Source: Beijerinckiaceae bacterium (GTDB lineage: Bacteria > Pseudomonadota > Alphaproteobacteria > Rhizobiales > Beijerinckiaceae). Taken from it: 64,000 nt of DNA. The translations under genes were made by a program, and so were the position numbers. Of this stretch, positions 52,883 through 63,833 are shown piece after piece; within the stretch, counting starts at the first letter, position 1; every line of letters begins with the position of its first letter. The DNA lies in NCBI GenBank assembly GCA_009773635.1, contig WSYC01000004.1, positions 57,223 through 121,222 on the forward strand, written 5' to 3'. The notes beneath the pieces were generated by a model. The model was not told the DNA's origin, ran no database searches, and saw only the letters and a list, made by a program, of their open reading frames with translations.

Positions 52883-53569
52883 TCAGGCGACGATTTCATC
52901 GAGAATGGCGCTAAGTGCGCCCTTTGGGTCAGCCGCCGCTGTGATCGGGCGGCCGATGACGAGATGGTCTGCGCCGGTCTTGATCGCCGCGCCCGGCGTC
53001 ATCACGCGCTTCTGGTCGCCGATATCGCTGCCAGCGGGGCGGATGCCGGGCGTGATCAGCTTCAGCCCGTTGCCGACAGCGGCGCGAACATTGGCGATAT
53101 CCCCGGCCGAACAGATCAGACCGGCGGCGCCCGCTGCCAATGCCTGCTTCGCGCGGAGCACAACAAGAGCCTCGACGGTGAGACAATAGCCAGCCTCCGC
53201 GAGATCGGCGTCGTTCATCGAGGTCATCACGGAAACGCCGAGAATGCCGAGCGACGAGCCGGCGGCGCCTTTCGCGGCCGCCGCCAGCGTCTGCGGGTAG
53301 GCATGCACGGTGAGGAAGGTCGCGCCCATGGTCGCAATCTGGCCGACGCCTTTCTCGATCGTGTTGGGAATATCGTGCAGCTTGAGATCGATGAAGACCT
53401 TCTTGCCTCCGGCGATCAAGTCGCGCGCAAGGTCCAGTCCGCCGATGAAGGCCAGTTCGTAGCCGATCTTGTAGAAGGTCGCGCTGTCTCCCAATGTCGA
53501 GACCAGAGTCCGTGCGGCCTGAAGATGGGGAACATCGAGCGCGACGATGACGCGGTCACGGATATCCAT
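52883..53569 (-). CDS. pyrF: orotidine 5'-phosphate decarboxylase
   Basis: Last step of UMP synthesis. From ATG 53569 (GGGAG upstream) the protein has 228 residues. Signatures are VIVALDVPHLQAARTLV, the catalytic KxxK-type stretch VFIDLKLHDIPNTIEKG (Asp-Lys-Asp cluster), and the phosphate-binding TPGIRPAGSDIGDQKRV. An upstream in-frame extension lacks family sequence. The DUF1330 gene follows after 21 bases. Confidence 0.96.
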   Translation of the reverse strand: MDIRDRVIVALDVPHLQAARTLVSTLGDSATFYKIGYELAFIGGLDLARDLIAGGKKVFIDLKLHDIPNTIEKGVGQIATMGATFLTVHAYPQTLAAAAKGAAGSSLGILGVSVMTSMNDADLAEAGYCLTVEALVVLRAKQALAAGAAGLICSAGDIANVRAAVGNGLKLITPGIRPAGSDIGDQKRVMTPGAAIKTGADHLVIGRPITAAADPKGALSAILDEIVA

Positions 53570-53716
53570 GCGGGCTCCCTCGCGGTTGTGCCGGCGCGCC
53601 GCATTGTGATGCGCTGCCGGCGTGCTGGTCATCTCTTGTTGATTGACCTCCAGCGCTTTAGATGAATGCGACGAAGTTTCAACCCCCGACCCGTTCACCC
53701 CTGATCCGAGGGCGCA

Positions 53717-54751
53717 ATGATTTTCGACGGCATGGTTCCCGCGATCGGCAATACCCCGCTGATCAAGCTCAGGCGCGCCTCGGAGGAGACGGGCTGCACC
53801 ATTCTGGGCAAGGCGGAATTCCTCAATCCCGGCCAGTCCGTGAAGGATCGCGCGGCGCTCTTCATCATCCGGGACGCGATGCGCAAGGGTCTGTTGAAAA
53901 AGGGCGGCGTGATCGTCGAGGGGACGGCGGGGAATACCGGTATCGGCCTCGCGCTCGTCGGCAATACGCTTGGGTTGAAGACGGTGATCGTCATCCCCGA
54001 CAGCCAGAGCGAGGAGAAGAAACTCGCGCTACGGATCGCCGGCGCAACCCTGATCGAGGTACCGCCCGCGCCCTACTCCAACCCCAATAACTTCGTGCGC
54101 GTCTCCGGGCGTCTCGCCGAGGAGATGGCAAGAACCGAGCCGAATGGCGCGATCTGGGCCAACCAGTTCGACAATATCGCCAACCGGCAGGCGCATATCG
54201 AGACGACCGGGCCGGAAATCCTCCGGCAGACCGGGGGCAAGGTTGATGGATTCATCTGTGCCGTCGGCTCCGGCGGCACGCTTGTTGGCACGGCGATGGC
54301 GCTCAAAGCCGCGAAGCCGGAGGTGAAGATCGGCATCGCAGATCCCTTCGGCGCGGCGCTTTACAGCTATTACACCTCCGGCGAACTCAAGGCCGAGGGT
54401 TCCTCGATTTCCGAGGGCATCGGGCAGGGACGGATCACCAGGAACCTCGAGGGCTTCACGCCGGATTTTGCCTGCCGGATCAGTGACGAGGAAGCGCTGA
54501 AGATCGTCTTCCGACTTGTCGAGGAGGAGGGGCTGGTGCTCGGCTCGTCCTCGGGGGTCAATATCGCCGGGGCGATCCGCCTCGCGAAGGAAATGGGGCC
54601 GGGGCACACGATCGTGACCATTCTCGCCGATTACGGCACACGCTACGCCTCGCGGCTGTTCAACGCGGAATTCCTGCGCGGAAAAAACCTGCCGGTGCCG
54701 CATTGGCTGGACAACCCCGCGTCGATCAAGCCGCCGCTTGTGGCGACGTGA
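53717..54751 (+). CDS. cysK: cysteine synthase A-type PLP enzyme
   Basis: O-acetylserine sulfhydrylase-family enzyme of 344 residues. It shows AIGNTPLIKLRRASEETG, the PLP-lysine motif LNPGQSVKDRAAL, the glycine loop EGTAGNTGIGLALV, NQFDNIANRQAH, and GSSSGVNIAGAIRLAKEMG for PLP phosphate binding. It is somewhat longer than classical CysK (about 320); a cystathionine beta-synthase-like assignment is the main alternative. Divergent from pyrF; the gap after it contains several hairpins. Confidence 0.9.
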   Translation: MIFDGMVPAIGNTPLIKLRRASEETGCTILGKAEFLNPGQSVKDRAALFIIRDAMRKGLLKKGGVIVEGTAGNTGIGLALVGNTLGLKTVIVIPDSQSEEKKLALRIAGATLIEVPPAPYSNPNNFVRVSGRLAEEMARTEPNGAIWANQFDNIANRQAHIETTGPEILRQTGGKVDGFICAVGSGGTLVGTAMALKAAKPEVKIGIADPFGAALYSYYTSGELKAEGSSISEGIGQGRITRNLEGFTPDFACRISDEEALKIVFRLVEEEGLVLGSSSGVNIAGAIRLAKEMGPGHTIVTILADYGTRYASRLFNAEFLRGKNLPVPHWLDNPASIKPPLVAT

Positions 54752-54760
54752 GGGGCTGTC

Positions 54761-54844
54761 CAATGACTGAAAGTCATTGCAAGCGCGCATGCGCGCCCGA
54801 GCTTATGCGAGGAAACAAATGAATTTGCCTTTCGCAAATTCATT
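54761..54844 (+). repeat. cluster of hairpins and composite repeat after cysK
   Basis: Three inverted repeats in a row: CAATGACT-GAA-AGTCATTG (54761-54779), the palindrome GCGCGCATGCGCGC (54783-54796), and AATGAATTTGC-CTTTC-GCAAATTCATT (54818-54844). Between the last two is CCGAGCTTATGCGAGG (54797-54812), identical to part of the repeats at 7814-7836 and 51040-51062. The GAA-loop hairpin mirrors the one at 7707. One of them may also end cysK transcription. Confidence 0.7.
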
Positions 54845-54855
54845 GAAAGAGAAGA

Positions 54856-55512
54856 CTATTTCCGGCTGTCGCGGTAGACCCAGACGCGCGCCGGCGGCAG
54901 ATTGAGCCAGACGCGCGGGCTCACCTCAGCCTCGAAATCGCGGCCTTTGAGGGGCATCGGTGATACCGTCGCATAGGTGAACTGGATGAACGGGCAGCCC
55001 GCATGCATCATGCCGAAGGCTTCCTGAAGCAGACCCAACCGCTGCGCTTCGGGCTTTGTGAACAGCGGCAGGGACGACACCACGGCGGCGGCAGGCTCAC
55101 CGAGCGCCGCGAGTGTGGTGCCAAGATCGTAGGCATCGCCCTCGATGACACGCGCCTTCGGGAAGCGCTTGCGCAAGAGGCGGCAGAAATCGGGGTTGAA
55201 CTCCACGAGAACAAGGCGCTCTTCCGCGATGCCGCGGGTGATCAGCGCTTCGGTGACCGGGCCGGTGCCGGGGCCAAGCTCGATGACAGGGCCGGACACA
55301 TCCGGGTCAACGTAGCGCGCCATCATCCGCGCCAGCGCCTTGCCGGACGGATAGACCGCGCCGGTGACCAGCGGCTTGTCGAACCAGGATTTCAGGAAGC
55401 GGGCCTCATCCTCCAGCTGCGCCTCGGCGGCGATACGCTTGACGAAGCGCTGGCCGGAACGACGCATTCCCTGAAGCGGAGGCAGTGGACGATTCTGTCC
55501 CGACAAGGGCAT
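54856..55512 (-). CDS. phospholipid N-methyltransferase (PmtA-like) / class I SAM methyltransferase
   Basis: A 218-residue class I methyltransferase. The SAM-binding motif is VIELGPGTGPVTEALITRG, followed by LVLVEFNPDFCRLLRKRFP and the Asp in EGDAYDLG. This ELGPGTGPVT form and the start FLKSWFDKPLVTGAVYPSGKAL are those of Sinorhizobium-type PmtA, which methylates phosphatidylethanolamine towards phosphatidylcholine; rRNA adenine dimethylase-like proteins are the nearest alternative. No membrane segment is present, as in PmtA. Confidence 0.82.
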   Translation of the reverse strand: MPLSGQNRPLPPLQGMRRSGQRFVKRIAAEAQLEDEARFLKSWFDKPLVTGAVYPSGKALARMMARYVDPDVSGPVIELGPGTGPVTEALITRGIAEERLVLVEFNPDFCRLLRKRFPKARVIEGDAYDLGTTLAALGEPAAAVVSSLPLFTKPEAQRLGLLQEAFGMMHAGCPFIQFTYATVSPMPLKGRDFEAEVSPRVWLNLPPARVWVYRDSRK

Positions 55513-55569
55513 ATCCTAATGCTGACGCGACAAACACACGCCTTTCTATGACGAAAGAACGTGTCGGTT

Positions 55570-56202
55570 TCAAGACCTGCGTGCAGGGCGAGTGAAAAAG
55601 CGGCGCAGCCAACGCCGGATCAGGCGCGTCGCGACCATTGGTATCATCTTGAGTGCCCGTTCGGAAAACGTGGCTTTCTGTGCTCTGCGGTGGGATTGAA
55701 GCTGCGCCTTCAGCATCCTCGCAAGGAATTCCGCGAGTGGGCCGAGATCGACCTGTCCCTCGATGAAGGTCATGTCGGCATGGCGGAGCATATCGAGATA
55801 CTCACCAGAATGAATCTTGATCTGCTGGGTTATCGGCTCGGAACCCCTCGGCCATGTCCCGAGCTTGGCGAACAGCACATGCTGTGCTGCGGCGCGGGCT
55901 GTGCGGCCATTGCCATCGAGAAAGGGATGAATACGGCTGATTTCCCACAGTGTGAGGGCGGCGAGTGTGAAAGGGTCCGTATTGTTCCAGCGGGCGTGGA
56001 GGTTGACCATGAAACCAATGACATCTTCCGTGATGTCGTCTCGTGTGATCTTCATCTGCAAGCCCGGAGAATACGTCACCGTAACCTCCTGATTGCGAAA
56101 GCGCCCGGGTTCTCCGATCAGATTGGCCATACAGGTCGCATGCAACATGCGCAGGCTCGCGACATCGAACCGGAAGCCGGTCTCGCGCGTCAGCACATGC
56201 AT
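55570..56202 (-). CDS. Fic family protein, 5' end probably damaged
   Basis: A Fic-domain protein that would transfer AMP or a similar group to target proteins. The catalytic motif HPFLDGNGRTAR is intact and preceded by MVNLHARWNNTDPFTLAALTLW. From ATG 56202 it has 210 residues. Upstream, the same frame stays open for 53 codons back to a TGA at 56362-56364 and encodes Fic-like sequence (PSKWRHSIELSEQSRPALYE), but contains no ATG, GTG or TTG. The true start is therefore lost, frameshifted, or uses a rare codon. A 62-residue open frame overlaps this region. Confidence 0.75.
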   Translation of the reverse strand: MHVLTRETGFRFDVASLRMLHATCMANLIGEPGRFRNQEVTVTYSPGLQMKITRDDITEDVIGFMVNLHARWNNTDPFTLAALTLWEISRIHPFLDGNGRTARAAAQHVLFAKLGTWPRGSEPITQQIKIHSGEYLDMLRHADMTFIEGQVDLGPLAEFLARMLKAQLQSHRRAQKATFSERALKMIPMVATRLIRRWLRRFFTRPARRS

Positions 56203-56312
56203 GTCATAGAGAAGAAGCGCCTGCCGCTGCAGGTTCCTCAGTACCAGCTTTTCATAGAGGGCAGGCCTCGACTGCTCGCTGAGTTCGATGGAATGCCTCC
56301 ATTTGGAAGGGC

Positions 56313-56501
56313 TTATACCCCGAGGCTCTGCCGGGCTGTTTGCTCGGTGATTGCGTTCTGATCAGAAAAGACGTCAAACGAATTGCCGATCATGAAACCA
56401 ATCACCTGAGTGTTGAATTCCGTGTCAGAAATCTGCGTCGCACGAGAATCTGTGAGCAAGATTTGAATTTCGTCGGACAAGTCTTTGAGTTCTTTCGACA
56501 T
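56313..56501 (-). CDS. small unknown protein upstream of fic
   Basis: A 62-residue acidic protein starting MSKELKDLSDEIQILLTDSR and ending NAITEQTARQSLGV at a TAA, with low GC compared with the chromosome average. It immediately precedes and overlaps the open Fic frame, the position of small antitoxins such as VbhA in class I Fic pairs. However, the [ST]xxxE[GN] inhibition motif of those antitoxins is not visible, so the role is unknown. Confidence 0.5.
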   Translation of the reverse strand: MSKELKDLSDEIQILLTDSRATQISDTEFNTQVIGFMIGNSFDVFSDQNAITEQTARQSLGV

Positions 56502-56592
56502 TTCTATTCCGATTTATTCCGGGAAAGTGCAAGCGTGCCAGAAAAATTGAAAAATTTTATTAGCGCGCAATCGCAGGGCGGTAAACCCCTTT

Positions 56593-57729
56593 TTACCCCA
56601 CCGAGCCGGAGAAAAAATCCTTCACTTTCGAGAAGAAGCCGTGGGATTCGGGGCTTGTCTCCTTTGAAGAGCCTTTTTCGAATTCCTCGAGCAATTCACG
56701 CTGGCGCCGTGTGAGATTCTGCGGCGTTTCGACAACCGCCTGCACGTAGAGATCGCCCATGTCCTTCGAGCGCAGCACCGGCATGCCGCGCCCGCGCAGA
56801 CGGAACTGCTTGCCCGATTGCGTGCCCTCGGGGATCTTGATGGTCGCTTCCTTGCCATCCAGCGTCGGCACCTTCACCTCGGTGCCGAGTGCCGCCGCCA
56901 CCATGGAAATCGGCACGCGGCAGAACAAATCCGCCCCGTCGCGGCTGTAGAAGCCATGCGGCTGCACGGCGAGGAAGATGTAGAGATCGCCGGAGGGGGC
57001 GCCGCGCATGCCGGCCTCGCCTTCGCCCGCAAGGCGGATGCGGGTGCCGTCCTCGACACCCGCAGGCACATTCACCGACAGCGTGCGCTCGCGCGTGACG
57101 CGGCCCGCGCCAGCGCAGGCCTTGCAGGGGTCCTCGATCACCTCGCCGCGCCCGCCGCAGGTGGGGCAGGTGCGCTCGATCGAGAAGAAGCCCTGCGTCG
57201 CGCGCACGCGGCCTTGCCCGCCGCAGGTCGAGCAGGTCTTGGGCTTGGAGCCCGGCTTGGCGCCGTTGCCATTGCAGGCATCGCAGGTGATGGAGGTCGG
57301 CACCTTGATGGTGGAATTCTTGCCCTTGAAGGCTTCCTCGAGCGTGATATCGAGGTTGTACCGGAGGTCCGCGCCGCGCTGGTTGCGCCCGCCGCCCCGG
57401 CGCTGGCCGCCGCCGAAGACATCGCCGAAAATATCCTCGAAGATATCGGACATCGAGGAGGCAAAATCCGGCCCGAATCCGCCGGGGCCGCCCTGCCCGC
57501 CGCCCTCGAAGGCCTGATGGCCGAAGCGGTCATAGGCGGCGCGCTTCTGCCCGTCCGAGAGGACCTGATAGGCTTCGTTCAGTTCCTTGAATTTCCGCTC
57601 GGCCTCGGCATCGCCGGGGTTCTTGTCCGGGTGATGCACCATCGCGAGCTTGCGGAAGGCGGCTTTGAGCGCGGCATCATCCGCCGTCTTGGAAACGCCG
57701 AGAACTTCGTAGTAGTCACGCTTGGCCAT
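56593..57729 (-). CDS. dnaJ: chaperone protein DnaJ
   Basis: DnaK co-chaperone, 378 residues. The J domain has the HPD motif in [17 protein letters not shown], followed by a Gly/Phe-rich region ([14 protein letters not shown]), four zinc-binding CxxCxGxG repeats ([32 protein letters not shown]), and the C-terminal substrate domain with [22 protein letters not shown]. It follows dnaK on the same strand after 80 bases and forms the usual dnaK-dnaJ operon. Confidence 0.97.
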   Translation of the reverse strand: MAKRDYYEVLGVSKTADDAALKAAFRKLAMVHHPDKNPGDAEAERKFKELNEAYQVLSDGQKRAAYDRFGHQAFEGGGQGGPGGFGPDFASSMSDIFEDIFGDVFGGGQRRGGGRNQRGADLRYNLDITLEEAFKGKNSTIKVPTSITCDACNGNGAKPGSKPKTCSTCGGQGRVRATQGFFSIERTCPTCGGRGEVIEDPCKACAGAGRVTRERTLSVNVPAGVEDGTRIRLAGEGEAGMRGAPSGDLYIFLAVQPHGFYSRDGADLFCRVPISMVAAALGTEVKVPTLDGKEATIKIPEGTQSGKQFRLRGRGMPVLRSKDMGDLYVQAVVETPQNLTRRQRELLEEFEKGSSKETSPESHGFFSKVKDFFSGSVG

Positions 57730-57809
57730 TCAAGGGCTCCGGGGTCAGGCGTGGAAAGGCCCGGCAACGCGGCCGGGCCCGTGGGGATATGCGATCGAGA
57801 CGTCGGCGA

Positions 57810-59738
<1,929 letters not shown>

Positions 59739-59930
59739 AGCGAGCCCCTCTCAAGCGAGCATCCGGTTCAACGCAGCCCGAAGCGAAGCGCGAACCCTTA
59801 TCACGTGCGGTTAACATTTTTTGCAAGGCTCAGAGAACTTCGCGTCCAGTGCGCCTCTCGGAACCCGATATAGGAAGGCCGATTGCGGGCCACAAGAGCG
59901 TTTGCAGCCAAAATGTCACATTCCCGGCGA

Positions 59931-60566
59931 TCAGAGCCCCAGCTCTTCCGGCTTGCGGCCGGGGCGGGCCCGATAGACCGGAAAGCGCCAGCCGAACCGG
60001 AGCGCCAGCGCCCTGAGCGCAAACGCCGCCGCGATCCCGATCAGCACCGCAAAATCCCGCGGCACAACGTGGCTGCTCAGCAGAAAACCGGCTGCACCGA
60101 TGAAGGCTGCGGAGGCATAGATCTCCCCGCGCATGATCACCGGGCTTTCCGCGCCGAGCATGTCCCGGATGAAGCCGCCGACCACCGCCGTGATGACGCC
60201 GCAGGTCACGGCGACGACGAAGCCATGATCACGTGCAGCCTCGGCGCCGAGCACGCAGAACACCGCCATGCCGGCGGCATCAAGCCAGAGCAGCACTTTG
60301 AGGCGCGAATAGGGGATATGCGCAAGAAAGAATGTCGCGGCGGAAACCCCGGCGCAAACGACGAGGTAGATCGGCTCTTTCACCCAGAACACCGGGACAT
60401 GACCGAGCACGAGATCGCGGAACGTGCCGCCGCCGATGCCGGTGACGGTGCCGAAGAAGATGAAGGCGACGATATCCATCTCCTTGCGCGAGGCGACGAG
60501 CGCGCCCGACACCGCGAAGACGACAATACCGACCCAGCCGATGATGGTGATAATTTCAGAAATCAT
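59931..60566 (-). CDS. UPF0126 / TRIC-type cation channel family membrane protein
   Basis: A 211-residue protein with about seven hydrophobic helices and two related halves. Each half has the family motif: FGTVTGIGGGTFRDLVLG in the first and GVITAVVGGFIRDMLG in the second, the GGG/GG and RD residues being diagnostic of bacterial TRIC homologues. ATG 60566 gives MISEIITIIGWVG, a good first helix; the frame extends five codons further. Bacterial members conduct monovalent cations; physiological role here unknown. Confidence 0.88.
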   Translation of the reverse strand: MISEIITIIGWVGIVVFAVSGALVASRKEMDIVAFIFFGTVTGIGGGTFRDLVLGHVPVFWVKEPIYLVVCAGVSAATFFLAHIPYSRLKVLLWLDAAGMAVFCVLGAEAARDHGFVVAVTCGVITAVVGGFIRDMLGAESPVIMRGEIYASAAFIGAAGFLLSSHVVPRDFAVLIGIAAAFALRALALRFGWRFPVYRARPGRKPEELGL

Positions 60567-60611
60567 GCCGCGTTGTGGCACGAATTCCGCGCGAACCCAA
60601 CAGCCGGGCGT

Positions 60612-61484
60612 TCAGCCCGCCGTCTTCCCGGCCTCCCAGCCGAGCATCGCGCGCTTGCGGGTAATGCCCCAGTGATAGCCTGTCAGTGCGCCGGATTTGC
60701 CGAGCACGCGGTGGCAGGGCACGACGAAGGAGATCGGGTTGCGCCCGACAGCCGCGCCCACGGCCCGCGCCGCCTTCGGCTTGTCGATTTTTTGGGCAAT
60801 CGTGGAATAGGTCGTCGCCTTGCCGAGCGGGATCGAGAGCAGCGTCTCCCACACCCGAACCTCGAAATCCGTCCCGATCAGGAAGACCTTGAGCGGCTGG
60901 TTCGGCTGCCAGCGCTGGGTGTTGAAGATGCGTCCGGCAAAGGGGGCAACAGCGGCAGGATCACGCCGGTATTCCGCATTCGGCCAGCGCCGACGCATAT
61001 CCTCGAAAGCCTCGGCCTCGCCGCCCTCGTCCGTAAACGCAAGGCCGCAGAGGCCGCGCTCGTTCACCATCGGCAGGGCGAGGCCGAACTGCGAGGGCAG
61101 AAAATCGTAGGAAATCACCAGCCCCGCACCGCCGGTCTTGTATTCACCGGGGGAAATCGCCTCGTGCGTCACGAAGAGATCGTGCAGCCGCGAAGGGCCG
61201 GACATCCCGACCTCGAACGCCGCATCAAGGAGCGGCAGCCCCTGATCGAGCAGGCGCTTGGCGTGATCGAGCGTCACCGCCTGCAGAAAAGCCTTCGGCG
61301 TCAGCCCACACCAGCGCCGGAACAGTGCCGTCAGATCGCCCGAGGTGATCCGCAGCGCCGCCGCGATGGTCTCGACATCCGGCTGGTTGCGCGATTCGAC
61401 GCTGATGAAGCGCAGGGCCTCGCGCACGAGCCGGTAATCCGATCCGCTCGTCTGGCACGAGAATTCCGGGGAACGATCAAGCAT
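60612..61484 (-). CDS. Ada-like regulator / methylated-DNA-[protein]-cysteine S-methyltransferase
   Basis: A 290-residue protein in two parts: an N-terminal AraC-type helix-turn-helix (ITSGDLTALFRRWCGLTPKAFLQAVTLDHAKRLL) and a C-terminal O6-alkylguanine transferase with the active-site NPISFVVPCHRVLGKSGALTGYHWG. It lacks the N-terminal zinc Ada domain with its own methyl-accepting cysteine, so it is the short Ada-like form. It removes alkyl groups from guanine and may regulate repair genes. Confidence 0.9.
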   Translation of the reverse strand: MLDRSPEFSCQTSGSDYRLVREALRFISVESRNQPDVETIAAALRITSGDLTALFRRWCGLTPKAFLQAVTLDHAKRLLDQGLPLLDAAFEVGMSGPSRLHDLFVTHEAISPGEYKTGGAGLVISYDFLPSQFGLALPMVNERGLCGLAFTDEGGEAEAFEDMRRRWPNAEYRRDPAAVAPFAGRIFNTQRWQPNQPLKVFLIGTDFEVRVWETLLSIPLGKATTYSTIAQKIDKPKAARAVGAAVGRNPISFVVPCHRVLGKSGALTGYHWGITRKRAMLGWEAGKTAG

Positions 61485-61566
61485 GGTCTAGCCTCCATGC
61501 TCTCAATCTATCGGGAGAAAGCGCGGCAAACCACCCGATTTCGGTGAGATCGCGGGGAGCCCATTT

Positions 61567-62052
61567 TCAACGCTTCGATTCGTGGAGCGCGCGCTGGAAG
61601 GCCTCGGCGAAATCCGCCCGTGCCGCTCGCCCGAGGCAGGCCGCGATCTCGATCCGTGTGCGCCCCTGCACGAGGCTGAGTCTTTCGAGGCCGAACTCGG
61701 AGTGCTCTTCCTTCTCAAGCCGCGTCCAGAGCGGGTTGAACCGGGCTTCGTGGATGACGCCGCGCCAGCTCATGGCGCGGATCAGCAGCTCAAATCGGGA
61801 CAGGACAATCTGCTCACAGGCGCGGGCGGCTGTGTTGTTATAGCGGAAGGCGAGGTAGATCAGCAGGACATCAAGTCCCATGAAACCCACGATCGGCCAG
61901 GCGCCGAGCAGGACAAACGGGATCGATACCGCGAGACCCGCGAGCCCGGTGAACCCCATGACGAGCGCAAGGCCCCTCGGCGAGAGCGAGCGGTGGGGCT
62001 TGATGGTGGCTGTGAAGATCGGCGCTTCCAGTCGCGAATTCGGGTCGATCAC
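61567..62052 (-). CDS. DUF2244 membrane protein
   Basis: A 161-residue integral membrane protein with two adjacent helices (GLALVMGFTGLAGLAVSIPF and WPIVGFMGLDVLLIYLAF) followed by a cytoplasmic beta-rich domain containing RYNNTAARACEQIVLS and FNPLWTRLEKEEHSEFGLER. This is the DUF2244 pattern, of unknown function. It is divergent from nth across 79 bases, a pairing seen in other Hyphomicrobiales. Confidence 0.88.
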   Translation of the reverse strand: MIDPNSRLEAPIFTATIKPHRSLSPRGLALVMGFTGLAGLAVSIPFVLLGAWPIVGFMGLDVLLIYLAFRYNNTAARACEQIVLSRFELLIRAMSWRGVIHEARFNPLWTRLEKEEHSEFGLERLSLVQGRTRIEIAACLGRAARADFAEAFQRALHESKR

Positions 62053-62131
62053 GGCGCGGCTTGCCCTATGATTGGAATGACAACCGCCGTCACGGTAACC
62101 GAAGACGCCTCAAAGGGGAATTCTATCCATC

Positions 62132-62854
62132 ATGGCCGAGTCGAAACGCACCGTTGTGTCCAAGCCCGCCGGCAAGGCAAAATCGGCAGATCGCCCTGCC
62201 GCCGAGATTGCGGAGATTTTCCGCCGCCTCCACGCCATCGAGCCCGAGCCGAAGGGCGAACTTGAACACACCAATGCCTTCACGCTGCTGGTCGCGGTCG
62301 TGCTCTCGGCGCAGGCGACCGACGCCGGCGTCAACAAGGCAACGCGCGGGCTGTTCGCGTTGGCTGATACCCCGCAGAAAATGCTCGCGCTCGGCGAGGA
62401 CAAGGTGCGCGAGGCCATCAAGACCATCGGCCTCTTCCGCAACAAGGCCAAGAACGTCATCCTGCTCTCTCAGGCCCTGATCGAGAATTTCGGCGGCGTG
62501 GTGCCGGCGGATCGCGATGCGCTGGTCACGCTGCCCGGTGTTGGCCGCAAGACCGCGAATGTCGTGCTCAACATGGCGTTCGGGCAGGCGACCTTCGCGG
62601 TGGATACGCACGTGTTCCGCGTCTCGAACGCGCTGCCGATCGCGACCGGGAAAACGCCGGAAGCGGTCGAGGCGGGTTTGGAGAAGCTGGTGCCGGAGCC
62701 CTACCGGCTGCACGCACACCACTGGCTCATCCTGCACGGGCGCTACCTGTGCAAGGCACGCAAGCCCGAATGCTGGCGCTGCCCCCTCAATGATCTCTGC
62801 CGGTTCGAGCCGAAAACACCCTCGCCCAATCTGCCGGCGAAGAAACGGGGCTGA
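62132..62854 (+). CDS. nth: endonuclease III
   Basis: Base-excision glycosylase/AP lyase for oxidised pyrimidines, 240 residues. Helix-hairpin-helix LPGVGRKTANVVLN contains the catalytic lysine, the catalytic aspartate is in FAVDTHVFRVSNAL, and the [4Fe-4S] cluster is bound by Cys residues in CKARKPECWRCPLNDLC. The first 20 residues (basic, Ala/Lys-rich) are an extra N-terminal extension compared with E. coli Nth. Convergent with uppP. Confidence 0.97.
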   Translation: MAESKRTVVSKPAGKAKSADRPAAEIAEIFRRLHAIEPEPKGELEHTNAFTLLVAVVLSAQATDAGVNKATRGLFALADTPQKMLALGEDKVREAIKTIGLFRNKAKNVILLSQALIENFGGVVPADRDALVTLPGVGRKTANVVLNMAFGQATFAVDTHVFRVSNALPIATGKTPEAVEAGLEKLVPEPYRLHAHHWLILHGRYLCKARKPECWRCPLNDLCRFEPKTPSPNLPAKKRG

Positions 62855-62879
62855 TCCGGCGGCATCGCCGCCGCTGGCC

Positions 62880-63683
62880 TTAGCCGAACACGAACCAGGC
62901 AGCGAGGCCGAAGCAGCCGACGACTATCCGCCACCACGCAAACGGCGTGAACCCGTGCCGCGAGACGAAATCGAGGAAGCCGCGCACGACGAACAGCCCG
63001 GCGAAGAACGCGACGACGAAGCCGACGCCCACCGCCATGACGTCATCGACCGCCAGCAGCTTGTAGTTCTTGTAGAGGTCATAGGCGAAAGCGCCGACCA
63101 TGGTCGGCATCGCCAGGAAAAACGAGAATTCCGCGGCGGTGCGCTTGTTCGTGCCCATCAACATCGCGCCGACGATGGTCGCGCCCGAGCGCGAGACACC
63201 GGGGATCATCGCGAGGCATTGGAACAACCCGATCTTCAGCGCTGTCAGCAGCGGAACATCCATGACATCGTGAACCTTCGCCTCGAACCGGGTTTCGTCG
63301 ACAACCAGCAGCACGAGGCCGCCGGAAATCAGGCTGACGCAGACCACCAGCGGGCTGAACAGCACGCTCTTGATGAAGGAATGCGCGAAAACGCCGATCA
63401 CCACCGCCGGCAGGAAGGCAAGCAAAATGGCCAGAATGAACATCTGCGAGCGCCGATCCGAGAACATGCCCTTCGCGAGGCGCAGCAGCTTGCCGAAATA
63501 CACCGAGAGGATTGCGAGAATCGCGCCAAGCTGGATCAGCACCTCGAAGCTGTGACCGGGTGATTCGAAGCCGAGATAATGCCCGAAGAGAATGAGGTGC
63601 CCGGTCGAGGAAACCGGCAGGAACTCCGTGAGCCCCTCGATAAAGCCGAGCAGGGCCGCTTTGAGGGCAAGCGTGAGGTTCAT
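62880..63683 (-). CDS. uppP: undecaprenyl-diphosphatase
   Basis: Recycles the lipid carrier for peptidoglycan synthesis by dephosphorylating undecaprenyl diphosphate; confers bacitracin tolerance. The 267-residue integral membrane protein has the BacA/UppP motifs [17 protein letters not shown] (about 16-32) and [14 protein letters not shown]. About eight hydrophobic helices are visible. The minus-strand start at 63683 gives the usual [17 protein letters not shown]. Confidence 0.96.
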   Translation of the reverse strand: MNLTLALKAALLGFIEGLTEFLPVSSTGHLILFGHYLGFESPGHSFEVLIQLGAILAILSVYFGKLLRLAKGMFSDRRSQMFILAILLAFLPAVVIGVFAHSFIKSVLFSPLVVCVSLISGGLVLLVVDETRFEAKVHDVMDVPLLTALKIGLFQCLAMIPGVSRSGATIVGAMLMGTNKRTAAEFSFFLAMPTMVGAFAYDLYKNYKLLAVDDVMAVGVGFVVAFFAGLFVVRGFLDFVSRHGFTPFAWWRIVVGCFGLAAWFVFG

Positions 63684-63833
63684 GTTCCGATAACCATGAT
63701 GGGTGCGATCCGGCCAAACACAGAATCAACACGGTTGAGGGGCAGCGATGGCTCCTTTATAGCGGGGGCGCAGCGAATGCCAGCGCCGCCCGGCGCGCTG
63801 ATCCACTGGCATTTTTGGAAACCCCGATCCGAC

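Noticed and set aside
59796-59827. Possible sigma-32 promoter upstream of dnaK (CTTG at 59824-59827, minus strand)
   Set aside because: The -35-like CTTG is present, but the expected -10 box is not found at the right spacing, so I do not list it as a feature.
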